From the NCBI GenBank assembly GCA_028551475.1, contig CM052361.1, positions 13,895,501 to 13,959,500 on the forward strand: 64,000 nt of DNA. The letters run 5' to 3'. The translations under genes were made by a program, and so were the position numbers. This DNA is from Casuarina equisetifolia (Eukaryota > Streptophyta > Magnoliopsida > Fagales > Casuarinaceae). The notes beneath the pieces were generated by a model. It saw only the letters and a program-made list of their open reading frames with translations, was not told the origin of the DNA and ran no database searches. Positions 42,625 through 53,940 of this stretch are shown here, one piece after another; position 1 is the stretch's first letter, and every line of letters starts with the position of its first letter.

Positions 42625-43908
42625 ATGTCAGAGATGGAAGAAAAGTCTCAACCCATTGTTGGGGAAGGAGAAAAGATCAAAAAGGATGAAATCCATGTCA
42701 AAGTCAAGACCAAGAATACAGAACCCAATGATACCAAGGAAGAGAAGATGGCAGGAAAGCTTGAATTGAAGACCAAAATAGTTGCGAAAGAAAAGCCAAA
42801 GTACAAGGAAGATCGAAAGGAGAAATATGAAGAGGGAGATGGGGAGAAATCTAAGAAAAAGGAGAAAGGGACGAAGCATAAAGAGTCAAAGGAGAAGACG
42901 AAAGAGAAAAAGAACAAGGATGAAGACGAAGAGCAGAAACAGAAAGAAAAGGATGGTGAAAAGAAGAAAAAGAAGAAGGAAAAAGAGTGTGAAGCCGATA
43001 CAGATGATGAAGCTGGAGATAATGTGAAAGAACAGAAAACAAAGCCCAAAAAGGATAAGAAAGACAAGAAAAATGATGGGGATTCAAGGGATAAAGAAGA
43101 GATCACTGAAGGGGGAAAAGAAGATAAAAGGAAGAAGGATAAAAAAGACATGAACCTGGAGGAGGAAGAAGAGACAGGAAAAAGCAAAGAAAAGAGGTCG
43201 ACTGTTGAGGGAGAGGATAAAGATGGGAAACTGGTAGATGAGAAGCATGAGAAGAAATTAGGGAAGGAGAAGAAGCATAAAGATGGGAAAGCCAACGAGA
43301 AAGGTCAGATGAAAGAGGGGGAAACTGAGAAGAATGAGAAAGAAAAGAGAGTGATATATAATGAGGACAGCGAGAAAAAGAAAGTCGGGGAAAAAGAAGA
43401 TGACAATAAGGAGAAACAAGAGGAGGTGGAAAAGAAGAAAGAGAAAGAAAAGGCAGGCGAGGGAAAAGATGAAGATGACGAGAAAGAAGCAAAAAAGAAG
43501 AAGAAAGAAAAAAAAGGGAAAGAGAGGAAACACTTGGATGCCGCAGATGGTGGAAAGAGTAAGCCGGAAGTTGTACTGAGGGAAATTGAAATCGGAGAAA
43601 CTGTTCGAGAATACGAGGGGGAAGGAGAGGAAAAGAATCAAAAGGATAAGGTGAAAGAAGGCAGAGAGAAGAAAAAAGAAAAGCAGAAATGTGAAAAGAA
43701 AAGAAAACTTGATGAGAAGGGCAAAGGTAAGGATATGGAGAAGCTAAGGCAGAAGTTAGAAAAGGTTAACAGCAAAATTGAAGCCCTTTTGGAGAAGAAG
43801 GCAGATATACTGAGGCAGATAAGAGAAGCCGAAGATACCGAACATGAGAGCCATGCGGCTGATAAGAAGCCCGCAGATGTTGCCGAGGTTTTTGCCTCTG
43901 CAGTGTAG
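42625..43908 (+). CDS. KED-like Lys/Glu/Asp-rich protein (427 aa)
   Basis: The frame begins at ATG 42625 (A at -3; the open frame extends 36 nt further up but without an ATG) and ends at TAG 43906-43908. Residues about 20-365 are almost entirely K, E and D with G, in runs such as EKKKKKKEKE and KKKKEKKGKERK, so the chain should be highly charged and disordered. Residues 370-405 (EKLRQKLEKVNSKIEALLEK, then DILRQIREAE) have heptad spacing typical of a coiled coil. There is no signal peptide, membrane segment or known enzyme domain. The composition and size match the KED proteins, first described from wounded tobacco; their function is unsettled. A charged-repeat nuclear protein is the alternative. 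The frame is intact, which with its promoter suggests a real host gene. Confidence 0.65.
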   Translation: MSEMEEKSQPIVGEGEKIKKDEIHVKVKTKNTEPNDTKEEKMAGKLELKTKIVAKEKPKYKEDRKEKYEEGDGEKSKKKEKGTKHKESKEKTKEKKNKDEDEEQKQKEKDGEKKKKKKEKECEADTDDEAGDNVKEQKTKPKKDKKDKKNDGDSRDKEEITEGGKEDKRKKDKKDMNLEEEEETGKSKEKRSTVEGEDKDGKLVDEKHEKKLGKEKKHKDGKANEKGQMKEGETEKNEKEKRVIYNEDSEKKKVGEKEDDNKEKQEEVEKKKEKEKAGEGKDEDDEKEAKKKKKEKKGKERKHLDAADGGKSKPEVVLREIEIGETVREYEGEGEEKNQKDKVKEGREKKKEKQKCEKKRKLDEKGKGKDMEKLRQKLEKVNSKIEALLEKKADILRQIREAEDTEHESHAADKKPADVAEVFASAV

Positions 43909-45258
43909 CACCGTCTACAGTAATGCGGGGTGCTTATGACTTTACGACATTATATCCAAGTGCAGCGGATGTTGAGAGCATGAATCTTTAAGTTTTCACG
44001 CGAATAAAATACCTTTTTACCTCAATGCAAATTAAGACATCCTGAAGTAAGATTTTTTTTCCCCCTTAAATAAAGTAAAAACAGATCGGTTTATGCATTC
44101 CCTTGATGCAACACGGAGTATCTGGTGGTTAAAGTTCGTTAACATATATGATTATGTGGCGTGGGACCCTCGACACCAGTAAATACCTGCTGGTGTGATT
44201 ATCTGGAGACATGCATTTCACAGTGGGAACAAAACTTCGTTTTTAAGAAGTGAAAATAACCTTGATAGATGCTTAAGATTGAAAACATGTAAATAATATA
44301 AACAAATAGAGAATTGATTCCTGCTAGAACAGCTGAATATGAAGAAAGACAATTAGGTATGGATGGGCAAAGCACTCACCTTTCTAGTATGAACAAACCA
44401 ACTAGGAGCAAATTTGATATATCCTTTTAATGGACAAATTTCCTCCCCCAAACGCCAAGGATGTGCCAGAGGAGCAAGATCTCACAAACGCCAACACCAA
44501 ATCAAGAAGTTTTAGGGATGCAATGGACTAGTAGGCAGCATCCCAATGATTTGATCAACTAGTTGATAAATGTAAGAAATAAGAAAATATTATGAATAAG
44601 ATTATAATAAGAAATAACTACTATTCTTCGAATTGATAACAAAGATCTTAAGGTGAAATTTGATCTTTTGGCTAGGATTGCATTTTTTATTCTCTCTGTA
44701 TATACATTGGCTTCAATGAGATGACCATGATAGACAACTTATGAAAAACCCTTAGATCTTCCTTTTCCTTATGGTAGTATTTATAAAGCTAGATGATAAG
44801 ACTTGGCCTTTTCTTTATATGCTAATCTCATAGGTCTAACCCATCATAGTCTTATGTTAAGATTAGTGGAACAATTATGTTAAATGGTATGGTTGTCATT
44901 ACAATCAGGGGTCTTTATGTAATTGTTAAACCAAGAAATAACTTCTAAATGTAGTAGGTTTTTCTAATAGTATCAGGTTAGGATTCTTATCCTTATGTGG
45001 AAATAGTTTTCCTAATAGTATTCGACTAAGATTCCTTTAGGGTTTCTCTATAAATAAAAGAAGTATAAAGAAACTTAGTAGTTAAGTTTAGAGAGTTCCC
45101 ATAGGTTGCTAATTTTTTGGAGGGCCCCTATTGTAGATTCTAGTTGATGAGAGAATCCATGAGGTACCTATTTGAGAAGAGAAAGTGTATGAGAAAATCT
45201 AATGAGAAAAGACTATAAGGGATATAGGACATTATGATGTTTTGAACTTCTTAAATTT
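43909..45258. other. 3' flank of the KED-like gene, then probable copia H LTR
   Basis: After the stop at 43908 there is no gene. From roughly 44600 to 45258 the text looks like a copia LTR: a TATA-like CTCTATAAATAAAAGAAG near 45050, followed by a leader-like stretch. It appears to continue after the plastid insert at 49266-49348, where it ends in CCCCCAACA before a primer-binding site. The left LTR end was not found. Confidence 0.4.
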
Positions 45259-45288
45259 GTTATGTTTAGGTGCGTTTCCTTTCGATTG

Positions 45289-45376
45289 GGGGAGATGGCT
45301 GAGTGGACTAAAGCGTCGGATTGCTAATCCGTTGTACGGGTTTTTCGTACCGAGGGTTCGAATCCCTCTCTTTCCG
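45289..45376 (+). tRNA. Plastid-type tRNA-Ser(GCU) in NUPT 1
   Basis: An 88-nt tRNA with a long variable arm, anticodon GCT in GGATTGCTAATCC, and the T-arm GGTTCGAATCC. The acceptor starts GGGGAGA where plastid copies usually have GGAGAGA. It pairs with TCTTTCC at the 3' end. No CCA is encoded. It is a plastid gene copy in nuclear DNA, and expression is doubtful. Confidence 0.85.
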
Positions 45377-45536
45377 CTTTTGTCAATGATTTGTTATTTT
45401 TTATTTATCTTTCAATTTCGACGAGTCTTTTTTTGATCTATTTATCTAATAGATAAATTTAATAGTTAAAGATGAAGAAGAGATAAAATCCTAAGAATAT
45501 TTAAAAATCAAGCAAGGAAAACAAAAACTTTCTTTT

Positions 45537-46019
<483 letters not shown>

Positions 46020-46208
46020 TTAATGGAAATTTTTTGATGTAGTGAGTAATAGCTCTGGTTGTTCGCTGTTCAAGAATTCTTGTTTAGGCAGTTCATATTA
46101 TCCATACATAATGTTTTGATCTAAGATTTCAATTCTTCCGTGTTTCAGCAGTAGTATATTGTTCCACGGAGTTAAGGTCCAAAATATGGAAGAAAGAGGT
46201 GTTTCTAC
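46020..46208 (-). pseudogene. ycf15 remnant in NUPT 1
   Basis: The minus strand from 46208 reads V-E-T-P-L-S-S-I-F-W-T-L with GTA where the start ATG should be. Further on it has NNILLLKHGRIEILDQN, then a TAA stop (46100-46098) before [18 protein letters not shown], and a one-base loss near 46030 shifts the end. ycf15 is often disabled even in plastids, so this damage may predate transfer. It lies directly downstream of ycf2, as in plastomes. Confidence 0.65.
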
Positions 46209-46298
46209 GACTCTACCACCCAGTCAATTCTGTTCCGCTTAATCCCTATTTCATGGCCACATATCTTTCCGGCTAAGGAATGGGAAACCTTTCTCTTG

Positions 46299-46874
46299 TT
46301 ACATGAATCCAATTTTCGTTTCATCCGGGAAAAGCCATCTTTTTTTCAACAATGTCTTTGTCATTTGATCCAATAGCGTTCCGTTAGATAGGAACAGATT
46401 TGATAAATACTGATAACTCTCGGATGGAGTATTAGAACGGAAAAATCCATTAGATAATGAACTATTGGTTCTAAGCCATCTCTGGCGATAAATCAACAAT
46501 TCGAAGTGCTTTTCTTGCGTATTCTTGATAAACCAGCGTTTATATATAGATGTAGGAAGATCTGTTTGGGAAGTAAGAAGCCCCTTTGGCATCTCTTCAT
46601 CTGCAAAGAATTCTCGATGTGAAAACACAGAGACAAAGGGCTGATCTTTGAATAGGAAAAAAAGTGGATCTGCAGGGTCCCAAATGAATTGGCTTATTAG
46701 AAAAAAGCCTTGTTCTTTGGAAGATCTATCTCTTGTCTGGTACTGCACAGTTCTACTCTGCAAGAACTCCGAATCATTTTCTTGAAGCTCATCCTCTTCA
46801 TCATAAATGATCCGCTTGCCCCGAAATGACCTAGCCCAATAGGGAAATCCCAATTCATTGGGCCTTTCTATTTG
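46299..46874 (-). pseudogene. ycf2 3' end, cut by the assembly gap, in NUPT 1
   Basis: The open minus-strand frame runs from the gap edge (46874) to the stop at 46299, about 191 residues. It includes [66 protein letters not shown] and ends [15 protein letters not shown]. This is the C-terminus of Ycf2, a subunit of the plastid import-motor complex, whose full length is over 2000 residues. No stops occur in the visible part. The rest is missing or in the gap. Confidence 0.85.
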
Positions 46875-47374
46875 NNNNNNNNNNNNNNNNNNNNNNNNNN
46901 NNNNNNNNNNNNNNNNNNNNNNNNNNNNNNNNNNNNNNNNNNNNNNNNNNNNNNNNNNNNNNNNNNNNNNNNNNNNNNNNNNNNNNNNNNNNNNNNNNNN
47001 NNNNNNNNNNNNNNNNNNNNNNNNNNNNNNNNNNNNNNNNNNNNNNNNNNNNNNNNNNNNNNNNNNNNNNNNNNNNNNNNNNNNNNNNNNNNNNNNNNNN
47101 NNNNNNNNNNNNNNNNNNNNNNNNNNNNNNNNNNNNNNNNNNNNNNNNNNNNNNNNNNNNNNNNNNNNNNNNNNNNNNNNNNNNNNNNNNNNNNNNNNNN
47201 NNNNNNNNNNNNNNNNNNNNNNNNNNNNNNNNNNNNNNNNNNNNNNNNNNNNNNNNNNNNNNNNNNNNNNNNNNNNNNNNNNNNNNNNNNNNNNNNNNNN
47301 NNNNNNNNNNNNNNNNNNNNNNNNNNNNNNNNNNNNNNNNNNNNNNNNNNNNNNNNNNNNNNNNNNNNNNNNNN
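46875..47374. other. Assembly gap (500 N)
   Basis: Exactly 500 unknown bases inside NUPT 1, between ycf2 and the trnC block. The round length suggests a placeholder of unknown true size. Any reading frames across it are artefacts. Confidence 0.99.
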
Positions 47375-47744
47375 GGATTTTTTTATATCATTAGGAATAT
47401 AAAATTTTATATTGAAACCCGGGAATCATTCCTGGGCAATCATTCATGAATTCAAATTCACAGTCAATAGTTAATGGTTCAAATTTGTCCTGAATTTTTT
47501 TGTTTTGGAACTGAAAAAATCCACAATTGGAATTGTCTTTTCAATATAAAAAAGAGAAGGGATGCTTTTATTTTAAATAGTGTGTTTGTTTTAAGATACT
47601 ATAGAATCAATCAAAAAAATGTATCCAATCGAAAGAGAAAAGTAAGGATTCCTTTTAGGAAAGGGATTAAAGAAAACGGTATTCAAGATACAAATACAAA
47701 AATAAAAAAAATGGAATATTTTCATATATTTTTTGTATTGTTTT

Positions 47745-47815
47745 GGCGACATGGCCGAGCGGTAAGGCGGGGGACTGCAAATCCTTTTTCCCCAGTTCAA
47801 GTCTGGGTGTCGCCT
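47745..47815 (+). tRNA. Plastid-type tRNA-Cys(GCA) in NUPT 1
   Basis: A 71-nt tRNA starting GGCGACATGGCCGAGCGG, with anticodon GCA in GGGACTGCAAATCC, T-arm AGTTCAAGTCT and 3' end GTCGCC pairing with GGCGAC. It matches plastid trnC. The region upstream (47375-47744) is plastid-like spacer, and petN follows downstream as in plastomes. Confidence 0.85.
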
Positions 47816-48752
47816 GATCAACAAAAAAATCGGAATATCATATTATGTTTTGCTGAGATAACTTGACAAATTTTTTCCAGTAGAAGTAAGCGGGGGAGAG
47901 GACTCTTGATACTTGTTTGATTCTATAAGCACCTGGCTCTTCTGTTCTCTAAAAGAAAAACGCTATAAGTCCTTGCGTCTAGGCTTCAATTCAAGGAAAG
48001 ATTATATTAGTAAATATTGAATGAAAAAGAATCATTAAATCCTAATATGACAGCTCTTCCATTATTAATGGAGTGTTTATTAACTGGGTCTTAATTTGGA
48101 TAGACAAACGAGGAGTTTATTTTTTTTATTATTATAATTTATTAGTTGCGGAAAGGGCGAAAGATACTTTGTTCGTGTACAGACTCGGGAAATTTTCTAT
48201 GTACTCCTTCATTCAATTTCATATTAATTGAAGAGATAATTGGGTTTTAATGTAATCGACTACTTTCCGATTGTTTCACTTATTCTTATAATTTATTAGT
48301 TAGAGATAAGCAGAAGACGTAACGAAAGGATTGCGTTAAAATGATAAAATTAGAAAAAAAAGGGGGGGTATGTATGCAATAGATAATGATCCATCTTGAA
48401 TCTATATTTTGATACTTTTTACTTAATGAAAGAAGGTCAACAAAATAAAGACTAGGTCTTATTATTACTATATATTAGTAACGTTCCTTTGAAACTTTCA
48501 GGGGTGTATCCACGTATTTTGCTTGTGCTTAATGTTTTCTGATTTTACTAAAAATCATATAAGAAAGAATCTCTTAGAATTCTGAGTTTATTGGATTGTT
48601 TCATCAACGGGGTCAGAATCCCCCTTTGACTCTGTGCCAAGGATTCCACTATTATTAGTAATGAATATTAATGAACATAATTGATTAGTGAACAATACTG
48701 GAATAATTCCTTCCTATTTTTCATATTTATAGACATAGAGGATATAATTCAC
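47816..48752 (+). other. Plastid trnC-petN spacer in NUPT 1
   Basis: 937 bases of AT-rich plastid-like non-coding sequence between trnC and the petN start. No gene is seen. Poly-A and poly-G runs at 48355-48368 are typical of plastid spacers. Confidence 0.55.
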
Positions 48753-48779
48753 ATGGATATAATAAGTCTCGCTTGGGCT
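48753..48779 (+). pseudogene. petN start, truncated, in NUPT 1
   Basis: ATG at 48753 encodes MDIISLAWA, the start of PetN, the 29-residue cytochrome b6f subunit. It then diverges to IAIYLI and a stop, so it is cut after nine residues. The 48780-48860 stretch after it is plastid-like but not identified. Confidence 0.7.
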
Positions 48780-48860
48780 ATTGCTATTTATTTGATTTGA
48801 ATAAAAAGTTGTTGAATCTATGCTCATTACTAAACTTGGGTAATTGCTATTCTTTTGTTC

Positions 48861-49259
48861 GCCTATGAGTCGCCGGCTCATTCTTCAACAGGCACGTGGT
48901 CAGAGCCCCGGGCTCCTCCCACTGCTTGGGAGCTTACGATTTCATGTTCTATTTCACTCCTCGATGGGGGTTCTTTTCACCCTTCCCTCACGGTACTACT
49001 TCACTATCGGTCACCCAGGAGTATTTAGCCTTGCAAGGTGGTCCTTGCTGATTCACACGGGATTCCACGTGCCCCATGCTACTCGGGTCAGAGCGTAAAC
49101 TAGTGATGCTTTCGGCTACTGGACTATCGCCATCTAGGGTGTAGTATTCCACCGCTTCGCCTAGCAGCACGACGCTTGTATTGCTCTCCCACAACCCCGT
49201 TTTCACGGTTTAGGCTGCTCCCATTTCGCTCGCCGCTACTACGGGAATCGCTTTTGCTT
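48861..49259 (-). rRNA. Partial plastid 23S rRNA (5' domain) in NUPT 1
   Basis: The minus strand from 49259 reads AAGCAAAAGCGATTCCCGTA, then GCGGCGAGCGAAATGGGAGC, and later GTACCGTGAGGGAAGGGTGA and GAGTGAAATAGAACATGAAA, ending GAGCCGGCGACTCATAGGC at 48861. This is about 400 nt of domain I of plastid-type 23S rRNA. The start and roughly 85% of the molecule are missing. It is more GC-rich than its surroundings, as expected for rRNA. Confidence 0.85.
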
Positions 49260-49348
49260 AAATTTACTTAAATCAATGTTTCTTAGTGAAAATATTTATT
49301 TGTTCAATCTTTATGTAGATGATGCAACTTGGTTGAATTCCCCCAACA

Positions 49349-51358
49349 AGTGGTATGAGAGACAAGCTTGGATTCTAATAAGTGGTGTGGTGAGTGTGGA
49401 GCGTGGAAGATCAGGACCATTGATGATAGATTGAATATGGTGAACACAATTAAAGAAGAAAATTAATGTGTTTGGAGGTGAGATTTTCTCCTTTCCTAAA
49501 TCTAGTTTGTTTTTAGATGATATTAATATAGATCAACAGGAATATGTTGTTAAAGTTGTGGATTGAGGTCTACAAAGTACCACCTAAATTGCCTAGTCAT
49601 CCTTTGTTTATGATGCTCTGGATAAAGCTTTGATGATTACTTATGATGGTCGATCAGGGACCAAATTTTTAAGTTAGGTCAAGAATATCCTTGACACCAT
49701 CAATGAGAAACTCTTTGAAGCCAAGTATGTCACCTAAGTCTTTTGTGACCTTAAGGAAGGCTGATGGCTTGGCCACTTCAATCTTTTCCATTAAGTTGTA
49801 GAATGGGCCCTTATCGTGAAGTCTTTCGTAGCTTGCTACTTACCCACAAAGGTTAACAAGATTTTTGTCAAAGCTTTACTATGTTGGCCTTACCTTCATT
49901 GCTTACACCAATCAATTCCACAATGGCTAACTTTTGTTCCATTAGCCTTCTAACTAGTTAAGCCCTAACCTAACCCCACATTCTCAAGTCCAATGCACCA
50001 ATAATGGGCCTTTTCCATCCCTTCAAGCCTAGGCTAGCCTGTTAAAAAATGGCAATCATGGGCCTTATTGCAACATGACCTACTATTATCTTTACAAATG
50101 TTTAGGCCATCATGTTGCCACCTATTAGGAGCAATTTAATATGACCTTTAACCCACCAACCAACCTAGCCCATCAACAATGCCCTTCCAATCCTTCTCTT
50201 TTCCAAGCCCATTATGCCTTACCTTTTTCCTAGGCCCATTATCCATACTCTTCCACCTAAGCCTACCACCCACCCTTGGCCTAATATGCCTAAACTGCCT
50301 TCACTTGTTTCCCTCTACAACCCACACCTACCATTACCTTTATCCTTAACCTTACTTCTTGGCATCCTAAGTCTCATGCCTCTTATCACATCACTAACTC
50401 TCTTGCTACCTCGTTAGGAGTCATCCCTTATATAGGCTCTCAATAGCTTATTGTGAGTAATGGTGTTTCCCTTCCAATCACTCACATAGGTACTCTGCAC
50501 ATTCTTTTGTTTTAGCTCTTTAATGTTTTACTTGTTCCTTTAATTATCAAAAATTTATTATTTGTCTCTAAATTTTCTTTTAGCAACAATTGTTTCCTTT
50601 TTTTTTTTTTAGCCTCTCACTTTTAGGCCATCTCTCACTAGGGCACATTATCCTCTATAAAAACCTTGATCATGGACTTTATAAGGTCTCTTCACTTGGC
50701 TCTTTGCCCTTACCTCGAGATCTCACTCCCATATCTTCCAACCCTTTGCTTTTGTGGCATCATGGGCTAAGACATCCTTTGTCTTTTGCTCTTATCTATT
50801 TTTTGAAGTCTATTAGCACTAGTTTTTTTTTTGTTATTAGTTCCTTTTTGTATGGCATGTGCCCTTAGTAAGAGTCACCACTAACCCTATCTCTTTACTA
50901 CATCTAGGTCCTCCACTTCACTTTGGTTAGTCCATTTTGATGTATAAGGTCCCTACTTTATTGAGTCCATAAACAAAAATAAATATTATGTTTGTTTTAT
51001 TGATAATTTCTCTTAATTCTCATAGCTCTATCAATTTTTTTCTCCTGTATATTTTTTGAATATTTTTACTATTTTTCATAAATTCGTAGAAACATAGCTT
51101 TAGCGCAAGTTATAAACTATTCAATGTGTTTGTGTTCCAAAATTTTTATTTTTAGAATTTCAATTGCATCTTTAATAGCATGGGATTCACCAATGACTCT
51201 TTTACACCAAATTCCTAATTCTAGAATGACATTGTTCAAACATCACCACATCATTGAAATTGGCCTCATTCTCCTTACTCAAGCTTCTATTCTAGCCAAT
51301 TTTTGGGACTTTGCTTTTAAGATTGTTATTTCTTTTTTATCAATTATCTGTCGACTCT
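49349..51358 (+). pseudogene. Copia element H, internal region, heavily decayed
   Basis: After the LTR end CCCCCAACA (49348) comes a primer-binding-like TGGTATGAGAG (49351), then gag debris. A zinc knuckle echo (LYKCLGHHVATY) lies near 50090-50130. A protease echo WHPKSHASYHITNSL at 50360 corresponds to WxxDSGASxHxT, with the catalytic Asp lost. LWHHGLRHP is at about 50752. Integrase core pieces ACPLSKSHH, LVHFDV and KYYVCFIDNFS lie near 50865-51010, and HHIIEIGLILLTQASILANFW at 51240-51310. Stops are everywhere and the element ends in integrase. Confidence 0.75.
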
Positions 51359-52289
51359 AGCTCTTGAGAACTTTTTTCCTTAGCAAGTTTTGTTTCAACA
51401 ACCTTTGGACGTCTCTTACTTATAAGTTTTTGGTTATGTAGTGTTTCTTTACCTTCGGCCATATGCTCCACATTAATTGGTGCCATACTCTCGCTTATGT
51501 GTCTTATTGGGTTACCTTCCAAGCAACTGTGGCTATTTGTCCCACTACTTAACAATTGATGCTTTTGTACCTTTGCTAGTATGATTTTCTGATGTGGATG
51601 CATTAGACTTCTCTAACCAACTTGGAAAAGGGTTCTTTGGAAAGCTAATGAAGAGTGGAATAATTCTGTGAAGAAAGATCAAAGACCCACTACTCAAAGA
51701 AGATTAAATTGAAGAGATTAAAGGTGTTTTTCAAGTTCTTGACCTAACTGCTCAAAAAAAGAATTGGAAGCAGATTAAAGAGATTATGAAGCTAAAATCA
51801 TGGGGCTTATGTAAGGAAGAAGATGCTCTATCAATTTGTGAAGCACCCATGAAGAAATACTTCAAGAACAAGAAGAATTAAGGAAGAATTAAGGAAGAAT
51901 CTTGATGAAATCTGAGAACTTGACCTATGACTCGAATAAGCTTTATGAGATCCAATTTAAAGAAGCAACTAAACGATACATTTTGAGAGCACATTTAAAC
52001 CAGAAAGGAAAAGTTGCTTACATAGAACACTCTATCTCTCCAACGGTTCAAAAATCAATCAAAATCTTTCCGTAACAAGAAGAAATTCTTAGCAAGTCAG
52101 AACAATTATATTTGGAGATTAAAAGGTGCATTCTTAATATCTATTAAGTGCGGAAAAAGAAGCAAAACTAGTTATTGAAGCTGTTGATATCTTGAGATCC
52201 AAAAATCCACTTTGAAAAAGAAAAAGATCGATCTATGAAGCTTGAGCTAAATAGAAATCTCGATGAAGTTATTTCATTCTATTACTTAC
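51359..52289. other. Unassigned region between copia H and copia G
   Basis: No recognisable coding motif. An 87-codon minus-strand frame at 51340-51603 shows no family signature. A/G-rich sequence at 51640-52200 may be the diverged 5' part of the LTR of G, whose left terminus was not found. Confidence 0.35.
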
Positions 52290-52872
52290 AAGATTACTTA
52301 AGATTTCTACTTGCATATGTGCTTATTAGATTCTTAATATTATTGTGCACATATACTTGTTTATAAATCCAAAACCCTAGCTTTATTATCATTTGGGGAT
52401 TTCATAATTAGACCTTGATTAGCTATTTGATTGTCTTTAGAAAGCCCTTAACTTAGCAATCTCCCATATATATGTCACATCTTAAAGAAATTGCTTAAGT
52501 TTGTAAAAGGTTACTTGTTGATGTGTGTTGAGGTACACATTGTATTATAATCCTTGGAGAAAGGATTATATAACTCCTTAAGGAGGAGTTGGAAAGTGTA
52601 AGGGAACATTTTCTCTTAACTTTGTAATAAAGTTGACTTTCACTAGTTATGTTGAAGGAGGAGGGTGGATGTAAGGCTCAAGGGTTAAATGCCGAACCAC
52701 TGTGTAAACTTGTGTGTCATATCTCTTATGCTTTGATTTATCACTATTTTATGAGACCTTGTTTGAGAATATCTTAGAACAATTTAGAACAAATTAGAAA
52801 AGGGAAAAAGATTATAATCTAGACTTAAAACCAATTCAACCCCCCCTTTTTAGTAAGCTATAAAACCTAACA
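52290..52872 (+). repeat. 3' part of the LTR of copia relic G
   Basis: It matches the 3' third of the solo LTR at 27604-29376: blocks 'AAACCCTAGCTTTATTATCA', 'GAGGAGGGTGGATGTAAGG' and the terminal GCTATAAAACCTAACA. The primer-binding site TTGGCATCTAGAGCC follows at 52874. Confidence 0.7.
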
Positions 52873-52933
52873 ATTGGCATCTAGAGCCAAGTTCTCTGAT
52901 TAAAGGCTTAACATCCTAAAGTAGATCCTTATA

Positions 52934-53940
52934 ATGGTTTTAGAAGAAGGAGTAGTTGTTACGAGGTTTAATGAACCACCATTGTTTGATGGTATTAATT
53001 ATAAACTTTAGAAACAATTAATGCAAAGGTTTATTATAAGTCCAGATCTAGAAGCATGGCAAATCATTAGAAAAGGTACTATGATACCTAAAACTGATGA
53101 TTGGAAAGAAATTGAAGCTAAAGCCATGGGGTTGAATGCTAAAGCCATGAATATGATATATAGTGGTTTGAGAGTTTATGAGTTTAATGAAGTATCTTCT
53201 TGCCTCATTGGTAAAGAAGTTTGGGATAAGGTAGAAGTTATCTACAAAGGTAAGATATGCATAAATGAAAAAGAAAATAGGATGCCCATTGGTCTAAAGG
53301 TAGATGTAAAGAATGATTCATCTTTGGATGAAGAGAAACAAGTAGAAGTAGAACAACCTTGTTTAATGGCAACAACAACCATTAATGAAGATTATGATGT
53401 AAATGATGTTGAATGTGACATAGAAATTGCATTTTTTGATTTGGTTAAGTATGCAACTAAGATGGAAAATAAATATAGAAAATTGAAAGAAAAGTATAAA
53501 TATGTCAAAGCTAAAATTAATGATACAAAAAATGTTCATGAAATTCCTACATCTTCCTTACATGAGAATCATGATCTGTTTGAAAATGCTTGCACAAATT
53601 TGACGTATGCTTTATGAATGGTACATGTTCTGACCTAGGTAAAAAGAATGATGATATGCTAAAACAAATAAACTCATTGAATGAAAATTTGTCTAGCATG
53701 AAATTTAAGAAAGGTGAACTTGAAAGCAAACTAAGGAAGTCAAGTTTGATGATAGAAGAATATGAGAAAATGAAGAAACAACATGAACTAGTTGCTTGTG
53801 AAAACTTGAGCATGAAACTTGAAATTAAAAAGCTAAAAGAAATAATCTTATTCCATGAAAACAAATATGAAACTAGTGATAGCATGTTGACTTGTTCTGA
53901 TTTGGATGAAAAGCATGAATATATGATAAATAAAGCGTGA
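52934..53940 (+). pseudogene. Copia relic G gag with an in-frame internal deletion
   Basis: ATG at 52934 (62 bp after the LTR, as in A and C) starts NEPPLFDGINYKL, a TAG at 53008, then KQLMQRFIISPDLEAWQIIR and NMIYSGLRVYEFNEVSSCL. After EVIYKG the frame passes straight to KICINEKENRMPIGLKVDV, skipping the segment with SLPESWDPKK and LLGSLKTHEMQL seen in C; the frame is kept. The first zinc knuckle is also absent. After a stop at 53617, an overlapping frame (53590-53940) is coiled-coil-like. It is cut at about 53938 by a B/D-family LTR. Confidence 0.78.

Noticed and set aside
42648-43641. Several long minus-strand and alternative-frame ORFs opposite the KED-like gene, rich in Ser, Phe and Leu or in Arg and Lys
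   Set aside because: They are shadows of the purine-rich KED coding sequence read on the other strand or in other frames; composition is fully explained by A/G-rich DNA and they have no independent motifs.
46858-47402. ORFs spanning the N gap
   Set aside because: They consist of undefined residues created by the 500-N gap and mean nothing.
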